From assembly GCF_004327985.1 (NCBI RefSeq), contig NZ_SJDL01000005.1, forward strand, positions 120,265 through 184,264: DNA of 64,000 nucleotides, in the 5' to 3' direction. The translations under genes were made by a program, and so were the position numbers. Under the pieces are notes generated by a model. The model was not told the origin of the DNA, did not search any database, and worked only from the letters and a program-made list of their open reading frames with translations. Position 1 is the first letter of the stretch. Each line of letters opens with the position of its first letter. This DNA is from Marinobacter halodurans. GTDB lineage: Bacteria > Pseudomonadota > Gammaproteobacteria > Pseudomonadales > Oleiphilaceae. This document shows positions 18,500 through 26,488 of the stretch, in pieces.

Positions 18500-19225
18500 T
18501 TACTCGCCGTCTTCGCCGTCCTTCGGGTTCACCTTGAGCAGTTCCACGTCGAAGATCAGGGTCTCGTTGGGGCCGATGGAGCGGTTGCCGCCCGGGCCGT
18601 AGGCGAGGTCAGACGGGATATAGAACTTGTAGTGGCCGCCTTCCTGCATCAGCTGCAGGCCTTCGGTCCAGCCCGGAATCACCTGGTTCAGTTGGAAGGT
18701 CACCGGCTCGCCGCGCTCGCGCGAGCTGTCGAACACGTCGCCGTTGATCAGCTCACCGGTGTAGTGGACCTTCACCGTGTCGGATGCCTTCGGCTTGGGA
18801 CCGTCGCCTTCTTCGAGAACCTCGTACTGCAGGCCGGAATCGGTGGTGGTCACCTCATCGCGCTTGCCGTTCTTCTTCAGGAAGGCCTCGCCTTCGGCCT
18901 TGTTCTTCTTGGCCATTTCCTGAACCTTGGCCATCTGCTCCTGCTGCATCTTCTTCTGGTATTCCTGCAGCGCCGCCTGGATTTCATCGCGGCTCATGCG
19001 GGCTGCGTCACCGCCTTCGTGGCCGTCCTTGATCCCCTCCAGGAACTGATCCATCTGCAGGTCCGGCAGGTCGTGCTTCATGCGCTCGCCCAGTACCAGA
19101 CCCATGCCGTAGCTGACCTTCTGGTCCTGGGTGTCCAGCGCGGATTCGGCCGAGGCATTCATGGCGGTGAAGGCCGTCGCAGCAACCGTACCTGCCAGGG
19201 CAAGCGAAATCAGGGATTTTTTCAT
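18500..19225 (-). CDS. fkpA: FKBP-type peptidyl-prolyl isomerase, periplasmic
   Basis: 241 residues. A signal peptide ends near NASAES. A helical dimerisation region (about 30-125, charged, Gln/Lys-rich) precedes the FKBP domain (about 130-235) with VHYTGELINGDVFDSS, VIPGWTEGLQLM and YGPGGNRSIGPNETLIFDVEL. It folds periplasmic and outer-membrane proteins by cis-trans isomerisation at proline and as a chaperone. This layout is that of FkpA/Mip. An acidic tail ends it. The 247 bp before it hold no gene. Confidence 0.92.
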   Translation of the reverse strand: MKKSLISLALAGTVAATAFTAMNASAESALDTQDQKVSYGMGLVLGERMKHDLPDLQMDQFLEGIKDGHEGGDAARMSRDEIQAALQEYQKKMQQEQMAKVQEMAKKNKAEGEAFLKKNGKRDEVTTTDSGLQYEVLEEGDGPKPKASDTVKVHYTGELINGDVFDSSRERGEPVTFQLNQVIPGWTEGLQLMQEGGHYKFYIPSDLAYGPGGNRSIGPNETLIFDVELLKVNPKDGEDGE

Positions 19226-19472
19226 GGAGTTTCCTTAGCTTCGCGGAGATACCGAACCGGCCTGGCAGGCGACGTGCGCCCGTTCAGGAGGCCATGTTGC
19301 GGGTGACTCCCGGTGTATTTTCGGAGAACCCCGGTGGGCCGGTCTCATCGGTTGGTCCGGCGGTTCCCTTTATTGGAAGGGCAAAGGTAACGCGTTTGAC
19401 GACACTGTGCCAATGACTGATGGGTAAGGAAGTCGGGACGGTGTCCCAAAATTGACGTGTGCAATGACCGCG

Positions 19473-19865
19473 TCAGGGGGTCGCGGCATTCTGTGAGCGG
19501 CGGATACCCTCGGCGCTCAGGGAGTAGGGTGCGGAATAGGGAGACTGCCAGTCCGGTTCCGCCATGACTTCCGGCTGGGCATTGAGCCTGGTGCCGGCCG
19601 GATCCACGGCCAGGGCGTTCCAGTTGCCACTGGAGGGCGGCTTGTCGGCATAATGCCAACTGCCATCGGTGCCCTGCCATTTGAAGACGATGTCGGGCCC
19701 GGTATCGGGCACGGGGCTGGGAACCACCCCTTCGAATGCCGGTACCGGTTCGGTGGTCTTGCTGGTGGTTTTGGGCGTCGGTTCCTTGATGCCCACGAAC
19801 ATCAGGACGATCAGCAGGCCGAGCGCCGGAAACGCCAGTCGGAATGCCCAGCGGCGCATCATCAT
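19473..19865 (-). CDS. DUF4124-type membrane-anchored protein
   Basis: 130 residues. An N-terminal membrane helix (about 7-25) follows MMMRRW. After a Thr/Pro-rich linker comes the DUF4124 motif VFKWQGTDGSWHYADKPP, a short periplasmic module of unknown role. It overlaps the stop of the preceding TIGR02444 gene by four bases (ATGA), so translation is probably coupled. A GGGGAG site precedes three consecutive ATGs; the first is used here. Confidence 0.83.
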   Translation of the reverse strand: MMMRRWAFRLAFPALGLLIVLMFVGIKEPTPKTTSKTTEPVPAFEGVVPSPVPDTGPDIVFKWQGTDGSWHYADKPPSSGNWNALAVDPAGTRLNAQPEVMAEPDWQSPYSAPYSLSAEGIRRSQNAATP

Positions 19866-20398
19866 CGGGAAGGACTCCCCGGTCTCGTTGTCGCGCGCGC
19901 GGCGGGAATGACCTCCCGCAATGCTCCAATCAGTCGATTCATGTCGGTTTCGAGTAAAGCTGAATTGTTCCCGTCCAGGGTCGCAGCGCGAAGGTTACGG
20001 ATTAACAGGTCTTCATTATAGACCGAGTTTGGAGACATGTTATGACGGCCCTGGCGCCAGTGAGTATAGATCCAGGCCAACTCGATTTGTTCCGCCTGCA
20101 GTTCGGCGTCCTGGATCGTCGTGCGTAACATGCTGGCCGGAAAGTCTTTTTTTAGCGACTGACGCAACGCCCGGAGACGTTCGGTATAATGCGTCCGCCA
20201 ATGCCGAATTGCGTCCGACTCTCCACCATCCCACGTTTGACCTTCAATAGCCAGCCATGCCGCCGTTAACAGGCGGGAAACCGAACATCCCTGAGCCTGT
20301 AGCGCCAGACTGGCTTCGGCCACACTCGGATTGGACCAGAGTTCCAGGGCGACGCGCCATAAGGGATTGTCCAGCGATAAATCGGATGGCGGTTCCAT
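19862..20398 (-). CDS. TIGR02444 family protein
   Basis: 178 residues, cytoplasmic, mostly helical. Recognised by the opening PPSDLSLDNPLWRVALELW and by LQAQGCSVSRLLTAAWLA, typical of the TIGR02444 family, which has no known function and is usually found beside the YheS-type ABC-F gene, as here. The ATG at 20398 has AATGGAG five bases upstream; an earlier in-frame start adds 13 residues. It diverges from the ABC-F gene and overlaps the DUF4124 gene. Confidence 0.82.
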   Translation of the reverse strand: MEPPSDLSLDNPLWRVALELWSNPSVAEASLALQAQGCSVSRLLTAAWLAIEGQTWDGGESDAIRHWRTHYTERLRALRQSLKKDFPASMLRTTIQDAELQAEQIELAWIYTHWRQGRHNMSPNSVYNEDLLIRNLRAATLDGNNSALLETDMNRLIGALREVIPAARATTRPGSPSR

Positions 20399-20467
20399 GG
20401 AGGCTCCATTGCGGGTGCGGTCTGACGCGATACGCATGTTTCACTGCAGCCGCCCGACCAACAGCTC

Positions 20468-20476
20468 TGATAGAAT
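20468..20476 (+). promoter_or_regulatory. Extended -10 element directly before the ABC-F start
   Basis: TGATAGAAT is an extended -10 (TGn plus TAGAAT). The ATG at 20483 lies 7 bp after it, where transcription would begin, and no Shine-Dalgarno sequence is seen. A leaderless mRNA is possible. Confidence 0.45.
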
Positions 20477-20482
20477 GCGCGC

Positions 20483-22414
20483 ATGCTGACACTATCGAAT
20501 CTCAGTTTACAACGGGGCGGCCAATGGCTGCTAGAACAGACCTCGGCGACGATCCAGCCCGGGCAGCGGGTGGCAATCGTCGGGGCCAATGGCGCCGGCA
20601 AGTCGAGCCTGTTCAGCCTGATCCTGGGGGAGCTGGCCCCTGAAGCCGGCGACATCGACCTGCCCGGTGGCTGCCGGCTGGCCCACATGGCCCAGGAGGT
20701 GGATGCCACCGATCGCAGTGCGCGGGATTTCGTGCTGGATGGCGATATCGAACTGCGTCGTCTCGAACGGGCGTTGGCGGTTGCCGAGGCTGACGGTGAC
20801 GAGCTGGCCCAGGCCCGCATCCATGGCGACCTGGACCTGCACGAAGCCTGGTCGGCGCCGCGGCGGGCGGAAGCGCTGCTGCGCGGCCTTGGCTTCGCCG
20901 ATGCCGATGCGGAGCGTCCGGTCACCGCTTTCTCCGGTGGCTGGCGCATTCGCCTGAACCTGGCCCGGGCGTTGATGCGGCCTTCGGACCTGCTGCTGCT
21001 GGACGAACCCACCAACCACCTGGATCTGGACGCCTGCTTCTGGCTGGAGAACTGGCTGCGCCGTTACCCGGGCACCCTGCTGTTTATCTCCCACGACCGG
21101 GACTTCATGGACCGGGTGGCCACCCACGTGCTGCATTTCGACCAGCGTTCCCTGGTGACCTACACCGGTAACTATTCCGACTTCGAGGCACAGCGCAGCG
21201 AGCGTCTGGCCCAGCAGCAGGCCGGTTATGAGCGCCAGCAGGCCCGCATCACCGAGATCGAACAGTTCATCACCCGTTTCAAGGCCAAGGCCACCAAGGC
21301 CCGCCAGGCCCAGAGCCGGATTAAGGCGCTGGAGCGCATGGAGCGGATTGCGCCGGCGCATGTCGATTCGCCGTTCGAGTTCCGCTTTCCCACGGCGGAC
21401 AAGATCAGCAGCCCGTTGCTGTCGATCCGTAACGGGCAGGCCGGCCATGGTGAGGCCGTGGTCCTGAATAACGTCAACCTGACACTGCTGCCGGGGTCGC
21501 GTCTGGGGCTGCTGGGGCCGAACGGGGCCGGCAAGTCAACGTTGATCAACGCGCTGCTGGGGGGCAACTCCTTGCTGGCGGGGGAGCGGACCACCGGTGA
21601 ACACCTGGCGATCGGCTATTTCGCCCAACACCAACTGGAATCGCTGGACCTGGACGCCAGCCCCTTCCTGCACCTGCAGCGGGCCGCGCCCAAGGCCTCG
21701 GAACAGTCGATCCGCAACTTCCTGGGCGGTTTCGGGTTCCACGGCGATGACGCGCTGGAGCGGATCCGCAGTTTCTCCGGGGGCGAGAAGGCCCGGGTCG
21801 CGCTGGCCCTGATTGCCTGGGCCAGGCCCAATCTGCTGCTGCTCGATGAGCCCACCAACCACCTGGACCTGGAAATGCGCCAGGCCCTGACCATGGCACT
21901 CCAGCAGTTCGACGGCGCCGTCGTGATCGTCTCCCACGATCGCCACCTGCTACGCAACACGGTTGATGAGTTCCTGATGGTCAACGAGGGCGTGGTCCGG
22001 GAGTACGAGGGCGACCTGGATGACTACGAACGCTGGCTGGCGGATCGCCGGACCGATGACAACCGGGTTCCCCGGCGTGAGGTCGCCGACAGTGAGTCGC
22101 GCCGGCCGGAAGTCGGTGAGAACGCCGATGACCGCAAGGCGCGTAAACGTGCCGAGGCGGCGCTGCGCCAGAAGATGAGTCCCTACCGCAAGCGCCAGCA
22201 GCAGTTGGAATCCCGGATGGCCGAGCTGCAGACGCAACTGGCCGCACTGGAAGACGCGCTGGGCGATGCCGGGCTCTACGAGGCGGGGCGCAAGGGCGAG
22301 TTGAAGGCGACCCTCGGTGAGCAGGCCCAGGCCAGGGGGGATCTGGAGACGGTCGAGATGGAATGGCTGGAAGTGTCCGAGGCGCTGGAGAGCATGGAAG
22401 CCGAGCTTTCCTAG
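20483..22414 (+). CDS. yheS: ABC-F ATPase (YheS type)
   Basis: 643 residues with two ABC cassettes and no membrane domain. Walker A boxes are VGANGAGKSS (about residue 35) and LGPNGAGKST; signatures are FSGGWRIRL and FSGGEKARV; Walker B regions are LLLLDEPTNHLDLD in both halves. Between them lies the ABC-F linker (KAKATKARQAQSRIKALERM). The C-terminal arm (about 530-640) is a charged coiled coil. ABC-F proteins act at the ribosomal E or P site to relieve stalling; YheS is the gammaproteobacterial branch by length and by the neighbouring TIGR02444 gene. Resistance function is not indicated. Confidence 0.9.
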   Translation: MLTLSNLSLQRGGQWLLEQTSATIQPGQRVAIVGANGAGKSSLFSLILGELAPEAGDIDLPGGCRLAHMAQEVDATDRSARDFVLDGDIELRRLERALAVAEADGDELAQARIHGDLDLHEAWSAPRRAEALLRGLGFADADAERPVTAFSGGWRIRLNLARALMRPSDLLLLDEPTNHLDLDACFWLENWLRRYPGTLLFISHDRDFMDRVATHVLHFDQRSLVTYTGNYSDFEAQRSERLAQQQAGYERQQARITEIEQFITRFKAKATKARQAQSRIKALERMERIAPAHVDSPFEFRFPTADKISSPLLSIRNGQAGHGEAVVLNNVNLTLLPGSRLGLLGPNGAGKSTLINALLGGNSLLAGERTTGEHLAIGYFAQHQLESLDLDASPFLHLQRAAPKASEQSIRNFLGGFGFHGDDALERIRSFSGGEKARVALALIAWARPNLLLLDEPTNHLDLEMRQALTMALQQFDGAVVIVSHDRHLLRNTVDEFLMVNEGVVREYEGDLDDYERWLADRRTDDNRVPRREVADSESRRPEVGENADDRKARKRAEAALRQKMSPYRKRQQQLESRMAELQTQLAALEDALGDAGLYEAGRKGELKATLGEQAQARGDLETVEMEWLEVSEALESMEAELS

Positions 22415-22450
22415 AGCCAGGACCGGGAGGGCGGCCTCGTGGCCGCCCCG

Positions 22451-23962
22451 TCAGAGCACGTTCAGTGTGAACTTCTGGCGCGCCAGGTATTCCTGTTCGT
22501 TTTCCAGGTCGGCCCGCGTCAGCGGTCTTTCCTCCAGCCAGCCGTCGGCAAAGCTGACGGTCAGTTCGTTGGGGCCGGTCACTTCCACCCTGAAACCGGC
22601 GGGCTGCTCCCGATTGCGCGGGTGTTGGATCAGGTTGGCCAGTCGCAGCAGGATGCACAGGCGCTGCAGCCGCGGAATGTCGTCCTCGTCACAGCCTTCG
22701 AAAACCGCGTTGGAAAACTTGCGGCGATGGCCGCGCACCAGCGTGGCGAGATTCTGCTGCCCCTGCCGGGAGAAGCCGGAGAGGTCCGAATAGCGCAGCA
22801 GGTAGGCGCCGTGCTTGTGGTACTGGCTGTGGGAGATGGTCAGGCCGATCTCGTGCAGGCGACAGGCCCAGCGCAGCAGGTCTTCGTCGAATTCGGTGTT
22901 GATCTGCCAGGCTTCCGCCACCTGTCGGTAGGCTGTGATCGCCGTTTCCTCCACCGCCGCCGCGTGGGCGGTATCGATGTCGTAACGGCCTTGCAGGGCC
23001 TGGGTGGTGCGTTCGCGCACATCCTCGTGCTGGATGCGGCCGACGATGTCGTAGAGCAGGCCTTCGCGCAGGGCGCCATCGGTGTAGGTCATGGATTCGA
23101 TCTCCAGTGACTCAAAGGCGGCCAGCAGTATGGTCAGGCCGGCCGGAAAGATACTTTGCCGATCGGCACGCACACCCAGTTCCGACAGCCGCTCCACGTT
23201 GCCCATATCGACAAGGCGTTGGCGCAGCTCGCGCAGGGCCTCCAGGGTGATGGTGCCGTTGGTGAGCTTGAGGTTGGCCAGGACCGACGAAATCGCCTTG
23301 ATCGAACCGGAAGAGCCCACCGCGCTTTGCCAGCCCAGATGCCGGAAGCGATGGCGGATATTCAGCAGTTCCTGGGCGGCGTGGGTCAGTGCCTTGTCCA
23401 TCTGCTTGCGCGGGATCTTGCCGTCCGGGAAATAGCGGTTGCGGAACGACACGCACCCCATGTGGAGGCTCTCCAGGGCCTGGGCCTCGAAGCGCTCACC
23501 AATGATGAATTCCGTACTGCCACCGCCGATATCGATCACCAGGCGCCGGCCGGTGTCGTCCGCCAGGGTATGGGAAACGCCCAGGTAGATTAGGCGCGCT
23601 TCCTCGCGGCCGGCAATGACGTCCACGGGATAGCCCAGGACCTGTTCGGCCCGTTCCATGAAGGTATGGGCATTGCGGGCCACCCGCAGGGCATTGGTGC
23701 CGACGATCTGGACGGCGGACGGCGGCATCCCCTGTAAACGCTGCGCGAAGCGGCTCAGGCAGTCCAGGGCCCGCTGTTGGGCGTCCTCGGTCAGGTTGTT
23801 GTTGGCGTCGAGTCCGGCGCCGAGCTGGACCTTTTCGCCCATTTTCTCGACGGTGCGGATTTCGCCATGAATCAGACGGGCGATCACCATGTGAAAGCTG
23901 TTGGAGCCCATGTCGATGGCAGCCAGCAGCTCTGGCTCGGTGGCGGGGTTGGGGGCCGTCAC
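22451..23962 (-). CDS. ppx: Exopolyphosphatase
   Basis: 503 residues of the Ppx/GppA family. It removes phosphate from polyphosphate ends. The ASKHA nucleotide/phosphate fold is shown by AAIDMGSNSFHMVIAR at the start, GTNALRVARN, and VIDIGGGSTEFIIG. The C-terminal part has the HD-like helical domain (ACRLHEIGLTISHSQYHKHGAY). GppA could be an alternative since the two are alike; size near 500 and the neighbouring trxA, as in Pseudomonas, favour Ppx. It diverges from trxA. Confidence 0.9.
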   Translation of the reverse strand: MTAPNPATEPELLAAIDMGSNSFHMVIARLIHGEIRTVEKMGEKVQLGAGLDANNNLTEDAQQRALDCLSRFAQRLQGMPPSAVQIVGTNALRVARNAHTFMERAEQVLGYPVDVIAGREEARLIYLGVSHTLADDTGRRLVIDIGGGSTEFIIGERFEAQALESLHMGCVSFRNRYFPDGKIPRKQMDKALTHAAQELLNIRHRFRHLGWQSAVGSSGSIKAISSVLANLKLTNGTITLEALRELRQRLVDMGNVERLSELGVRADRQSIFPAGLTILLAAFESLEIESMTYTDGALREGLLYDIVGRIQHEDVRERTTQALQGRYDIDTAHAAAVEETAITAYRQVAEAWQINTEFDEDLLRWACRLHEIGLTISHSQYHKHGAYLLRYSDLSGFSRQGQQNLATLVRGHRRKFSNAVFEGCDEDDIPRLQRLCILLRLANLIQHPRNREQPAGFRVEVTGPNELTVSFADGWLEERPLTRADLENEQEYLARQKFTLNVL

Positions 23963-24102
23963 GTGTTTTGAAATCCTCTTGCCAGGCCTGGATCGTCTGA
24001 GTCAGTCCACTGCGGCCATCCCGCATCCTGGGCGGGCTGCTCGCCTTGATTCCGGCCCTCAGGCTGGGCCAGAATTGTTAATGGACTTAATCAGAGGTTC
24101 CT

Positions 24103-24108
24103 TATAAT
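24103..24108 (+). promoter_or_regulatory. -10 element in the ppx-trxA gap
   Basis: A perfect TATAAT reading toward trxA, about 245 bp before its start, with no strong -35. The trxA leader would be long. The rest of the 390-bp gap (23963-24352) shows no other element I can support. Confidence 0.4.
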
Positions 24109-24352
24109 GTGTGCCTCTTCATGGTGAACCGACACTGCGGGTAACTATAAGACAAACCCCGCCAACCTGTCAGTAACGGATCCGAGTCGTGGTTGAGGAC
24201 GCCGATGTCTGCCGGAGTCGCAGGGACTTTCCGTCTGAGGGAGCTTTCGCGTAAAGTTGAGTCGGTAGATTTCGACAGGGCCGGTCAGATGACGGGCCTT
24301 AAATGTTTGGAGCAGTGCGCCTGCCGGGCGCTGCCAACAGCAGGAAACAGTA

Positions 24353-24679
24353 ATGAGCGGAAATATCGTAAACGTTACCGACGCCTCCTTCGAGGAAGAC
24401 GTCCTGAAAGCCGACACCCCGGTACTGGTCGATTATTGGGCCGAGTGGTGCGGTCCGTGCAAGATGATTGCACCGGTTCTGGAAGAGATCGCCGAGGAAT
24501 ACGAAGGCAAGCTGAAGATCTGCAAGCTCAACATCGACGAGAACGAGCAGACGCCGCCGAAGTTCAACATCCGCGGCATCCCGACGCTGATGCTGTTCAA
24601 GAACGGCAACGTGGACGCGACCAAGGTCGGTGCCCTGTCCAAGTCCCAACTGGCGGCTTTCCTCGACAGCAATCTCTGA
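24353..24679 (+). CDS. trxA: Thioredoxin 1
   Basis: 108 residues, the usual length. The general cytoplasmic protein disulfide reductase. The active site is WCGPCK with Cys33 and Cys36; the family motif continues with [23 protein letters not shown], including the conserved cis-Pro. It ends before an intrinsic terminator. In many gammaproteobacteria rho follows trxA; here the molybdenum-cofactor genes lie between. Confidence 0.97.
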   Translation: MSGNIVNVTDASFEEDVLKADTPVLVDYWAEWCGPCKMIAPVLEEIAEEYEGKLKICKLNIDENEQTPPKFNIRGIPTLMLFKNGNVDATKVGALSKSQLAAFLDSNL

Positions 24680-24713
24680 TCTGTCGGCGATCGGGAAGAC
24701 GAACCGATAAAGA

Positions 24714-24747
24714 GGCCATCTCCTGACCGTCAGGGGGTGGCTTTTTT
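24714..24747 (+). terminator. Intrinsic terminator after trxA
   Basis: GGCCATCTCCTGA pairs with TCAGGGGGTGGC (12 pairs including G-T) around a CCG loop, followed by six T. It ends the trxA transcript. Confidence 0.88.
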
Positions 24748-24815
24748 ATGGGTGGCATGAAAGGTAGGTCGAGCGGACGAAGGACGCCCGACAAGCCGGC
24801 CGAAACCCGGAGTCT

Positions 24816-24922
24816 GAAGCCAATGGATGCCATTGCTGGAGCAGAAGACAGGATGTCCTCGTCGCATAAGCGGCCACGGACGGCCCTCTTAGGCGACGGA
24901 AGCGATGGCATCCATTGGCTTC
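24816..24922. repeat. Long imperfect palindrome (REP-like element)
   Basis: Outer arms 24816-24837 and 24901-24922 are 22 bp with one mismatch (GAAGCCAATGGATGCCATTG on the left). Within them GTCGCATAAGCGGCC is mirrored by GGCCCTCTTAGGCGAC, closing on a short ACGGA loop. The whole 107 bp could fold into one hairpin. No start or stop pattern suggests a gene. It looks like a mobile intergenic palindrome; copies elsewhere in the genome would confirm this. Confidence 0.65.
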
Positions 24923-24962
24923 GATCAGAATTTCGCGGACGCCGCCGGGGAAATGAGGCAGG

Positions 24963-25118
24963 GTAGGTTGGGCTGACAACGGAAGCCCAACATGGGGTGC
25001 CTGATCGGAACTCATGGATTCTGTGTCCGTTTTTATTGATTGTCTTGATTTGAAGTGAGCAGGGGAACCAGCCGGTGGGCTGCGAGTTGTTGGGCTTCCT
25101 TGCGTCAGCTCAACCTAC
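24963..25118. repeat. Inverted pair of about 30-bp repeats (REPIN/MITE-like)
   Basis: The left unit 24963-24991 begins GTAGGTTGGGCTGAC and ends GGAAGCCCAAC. The right unit 25089-25118 is its near-exact reverse complement, differing in a few central bases. Each unit is itself palindromic (GTTGGGCT/AGCCCAAC). They enclose 97 bp without coding signals. Two inverted REP units with a spacer form the REPIN layout. It sits 41 bp after the palindrome at 24816-24922; together they fill the 483-bp trxA-mobA gap. Confidence 0.65.
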
Positions 25119-25162
25119 GGCTGATCCGGTGACCGCATTCATTGGCGCGGAGTCATGGGGCG

Positions 25163-25771
25163 ATGCCCGATCCAGATACCCAAACAACCTTATGTGGCCT
25201 GATCCTGGCTGGCGGTCGCGCCCGGCGCCTGGGCGGCGTGGAAAAAGGCCTGGCCGACTGGCAGGGCCGCCCGTTGGTTGCCACCGCGGTGGACGCCCTG
25301 CGACCCCACTGCGGCGCCTTGCTGATCAGCGCCAATCGACGTTTGCCTGACTACCGGCCATGGGCTGACAGGGTCGTCAGCGATGCTCCGGAGTTTGATG
25401 ATGCCGGACCGCTGGCCGGCCTGTTGGCCGGTTTGCGCAGCGCCCAGGGGCTGGGATTGGCCGGTGTCCTCGTCATGCCCTGCGATACGCCGGCGGTCAG
25501 CGCCGGCATCATGGGCGAGCTGGCCGTGGCAGCCCGGCAGGATCCGCAGCGCATCGTGCTGGCGCGGGTGAGTGACCGCTTGCATCCGCTTCACGGCTAT
25601 TACCCGGCGGGTCTGGACGCTGCACTGCAACGCTATCTGGAGCAGGGTGGGCGCAAGGTGATGGGGTTTGCCGAGGCACAGCAGCCCCGGTATCTGGACC
25701 TGCCGATCGCACCGGAAGTCTTCCGTAACCTGAATGCCCCAGAGGATTGGGGGCCATCCGGAGCTGACTAA
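25163..25771 (+). CDS. mobA: Molybdenum cofactor guanylyltransferase
   Basis: 202 residues from the ATG at 25163; a TTG at 25142 is an alternative. It joins GMP to molybdopterin to make the bis-MGD cofactor. The nucleotide motif is LCGLILAGGRARRLGGVEKGL, followed by LVMPCDTPAV with the metal-binding Asp. It converges on moaE with a 4-bp overlap of stop codons, so it is in a separate transcript from the moaE-moaB block though its function matches. Confidence 0.9.
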   Translation: MPDPDTQTTLCGLILAGGRARRLGGVEKGLADWQGRPLVATAVDALRPHCGALLISANRRLPDYRPWADRVVSDAPEFDDAGPLAGLLAGLRSAQGLGLAGVLVMPCDTPAVSAGIMGELAVAARQDPQRIVLARVSDRLHPLHGYYPAGLDAALQRYLEQGGRKVMGFAEAQQPRYLDLPIAPEVFRNLNAPEDWGPSGAD

Positions 25772-26220
25772 TCCTGCCGCCAGCCTTCGGCCTTGTCCCG
25801 GTCGCTGGCTTTCTGCTCCACCCAGTGAGACTCGCCGTCCTCCGTGATTTCCTTCTTCCAGAAGGGGGCGGAGGTCTTCAGGGCATCCATCAGGAATTCG
25901 CAGGCGGCGAAGGCGTCCCCGCGATGGGCACTGGCCACGCCCACGAACACGATCTGCTCGCCCAGGGCGAGTTCACCGACCCGGTGGATCACCCGCACCG
26001 CCTGGATGGACCAGCGCTCGCCGGCCTGCCTGGCCAGATCCTCGATCACCGATTCGGTCATGCCCGGGTAGTGTTCCAGGAACAGGGCGCGGACATCCTG
26101 GCGATCGCCGCTGGTCCGGACCAGGCCGGTGAAAGTGGCAATGGCACCGGTATCGCCGGCGGCGGAGAGTGCCCGGGTCTGTTCGCCGATATCGAAGTCT
26201 TCGGTCTGGATGCGAATCAT
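25768..26220 (-). CDS. moaE: Molybdopterin synthase large subunit
   Basis: 150 residues. With MoaD it inserts two sulfurs into precursor Z (cPMP). The active-site lysines are in SAPFWKKE; HRVGELALGEQIVFVGVASAHR is the dimer/substrate region. It is last of the leftward moaB-moeA-moaD-moaE run, 8 bp after moaD. MoaA and MoaC, which make cPMP, are not in the window. Confidence 0.94.
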   Translation of the reverse strand: MIRIQTEDFDIGEQTRALSAAGDTGAIATFTGLVRTSGDRQDVRALFLEHYPGMTESVIEDLARQAGERWSIQAVRVIHRVGELALGEQIVFVGVASAHRGDAFAACEFLMDALKTSAPFWKKEITEDGESHWVEQKASDRDKAEGWRQD

Positions 26221-26228
26221 GGGGTGTC

Positions 26229-26486
26229 CTAACCTCCGGTCACTGGAGGAAACAGGGCGATCTCGTCGCCCGGTTCGAGCGTGTGGGCGGGGCGGGCCAT
26301 GGTCTGGTTGACCGCGATCATGACCGGCTGCTCACCTTTCAGGACGTCCCACGGGGCGCCGCGGCGCGCCAGGGTGTCGATCACCTCGGCGACGGTCGCC
26401 TGCTCCCCAATCGGCAGTTCCAGTTCATCGGTTTGCAGGGTCTCGCGCAGACGGGCGAAAAATTTGACGGTGACGACAGCGCTCAT
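26229..26486 (-). CDS. moaD: Molybdopterin synthase small subunit
   Basis: 85 residues with the ubiquitin-like fold and the obligatory C-terminal Gly-Gly (PPVTGG), which carries the thiocarboxylate sulfur. The ATG at 26486 gives the normal start MSAVVTVKFFARLRE; upstream in-frame codons are part of moeA read in another frame. It begins 2 bp after the moeA stop and ends 8 bp before moaE. Confidence 0.93.
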   Translation of the reverse strand: MSAVVTVKFFARLRETLQTDELELPIGEQATVAEVIDTLARRGAPWDVLKGEQPVMIAVNQTMARPAHTLEPGDEIALFPPVTGG

Positions 26487-26488
26487 GG

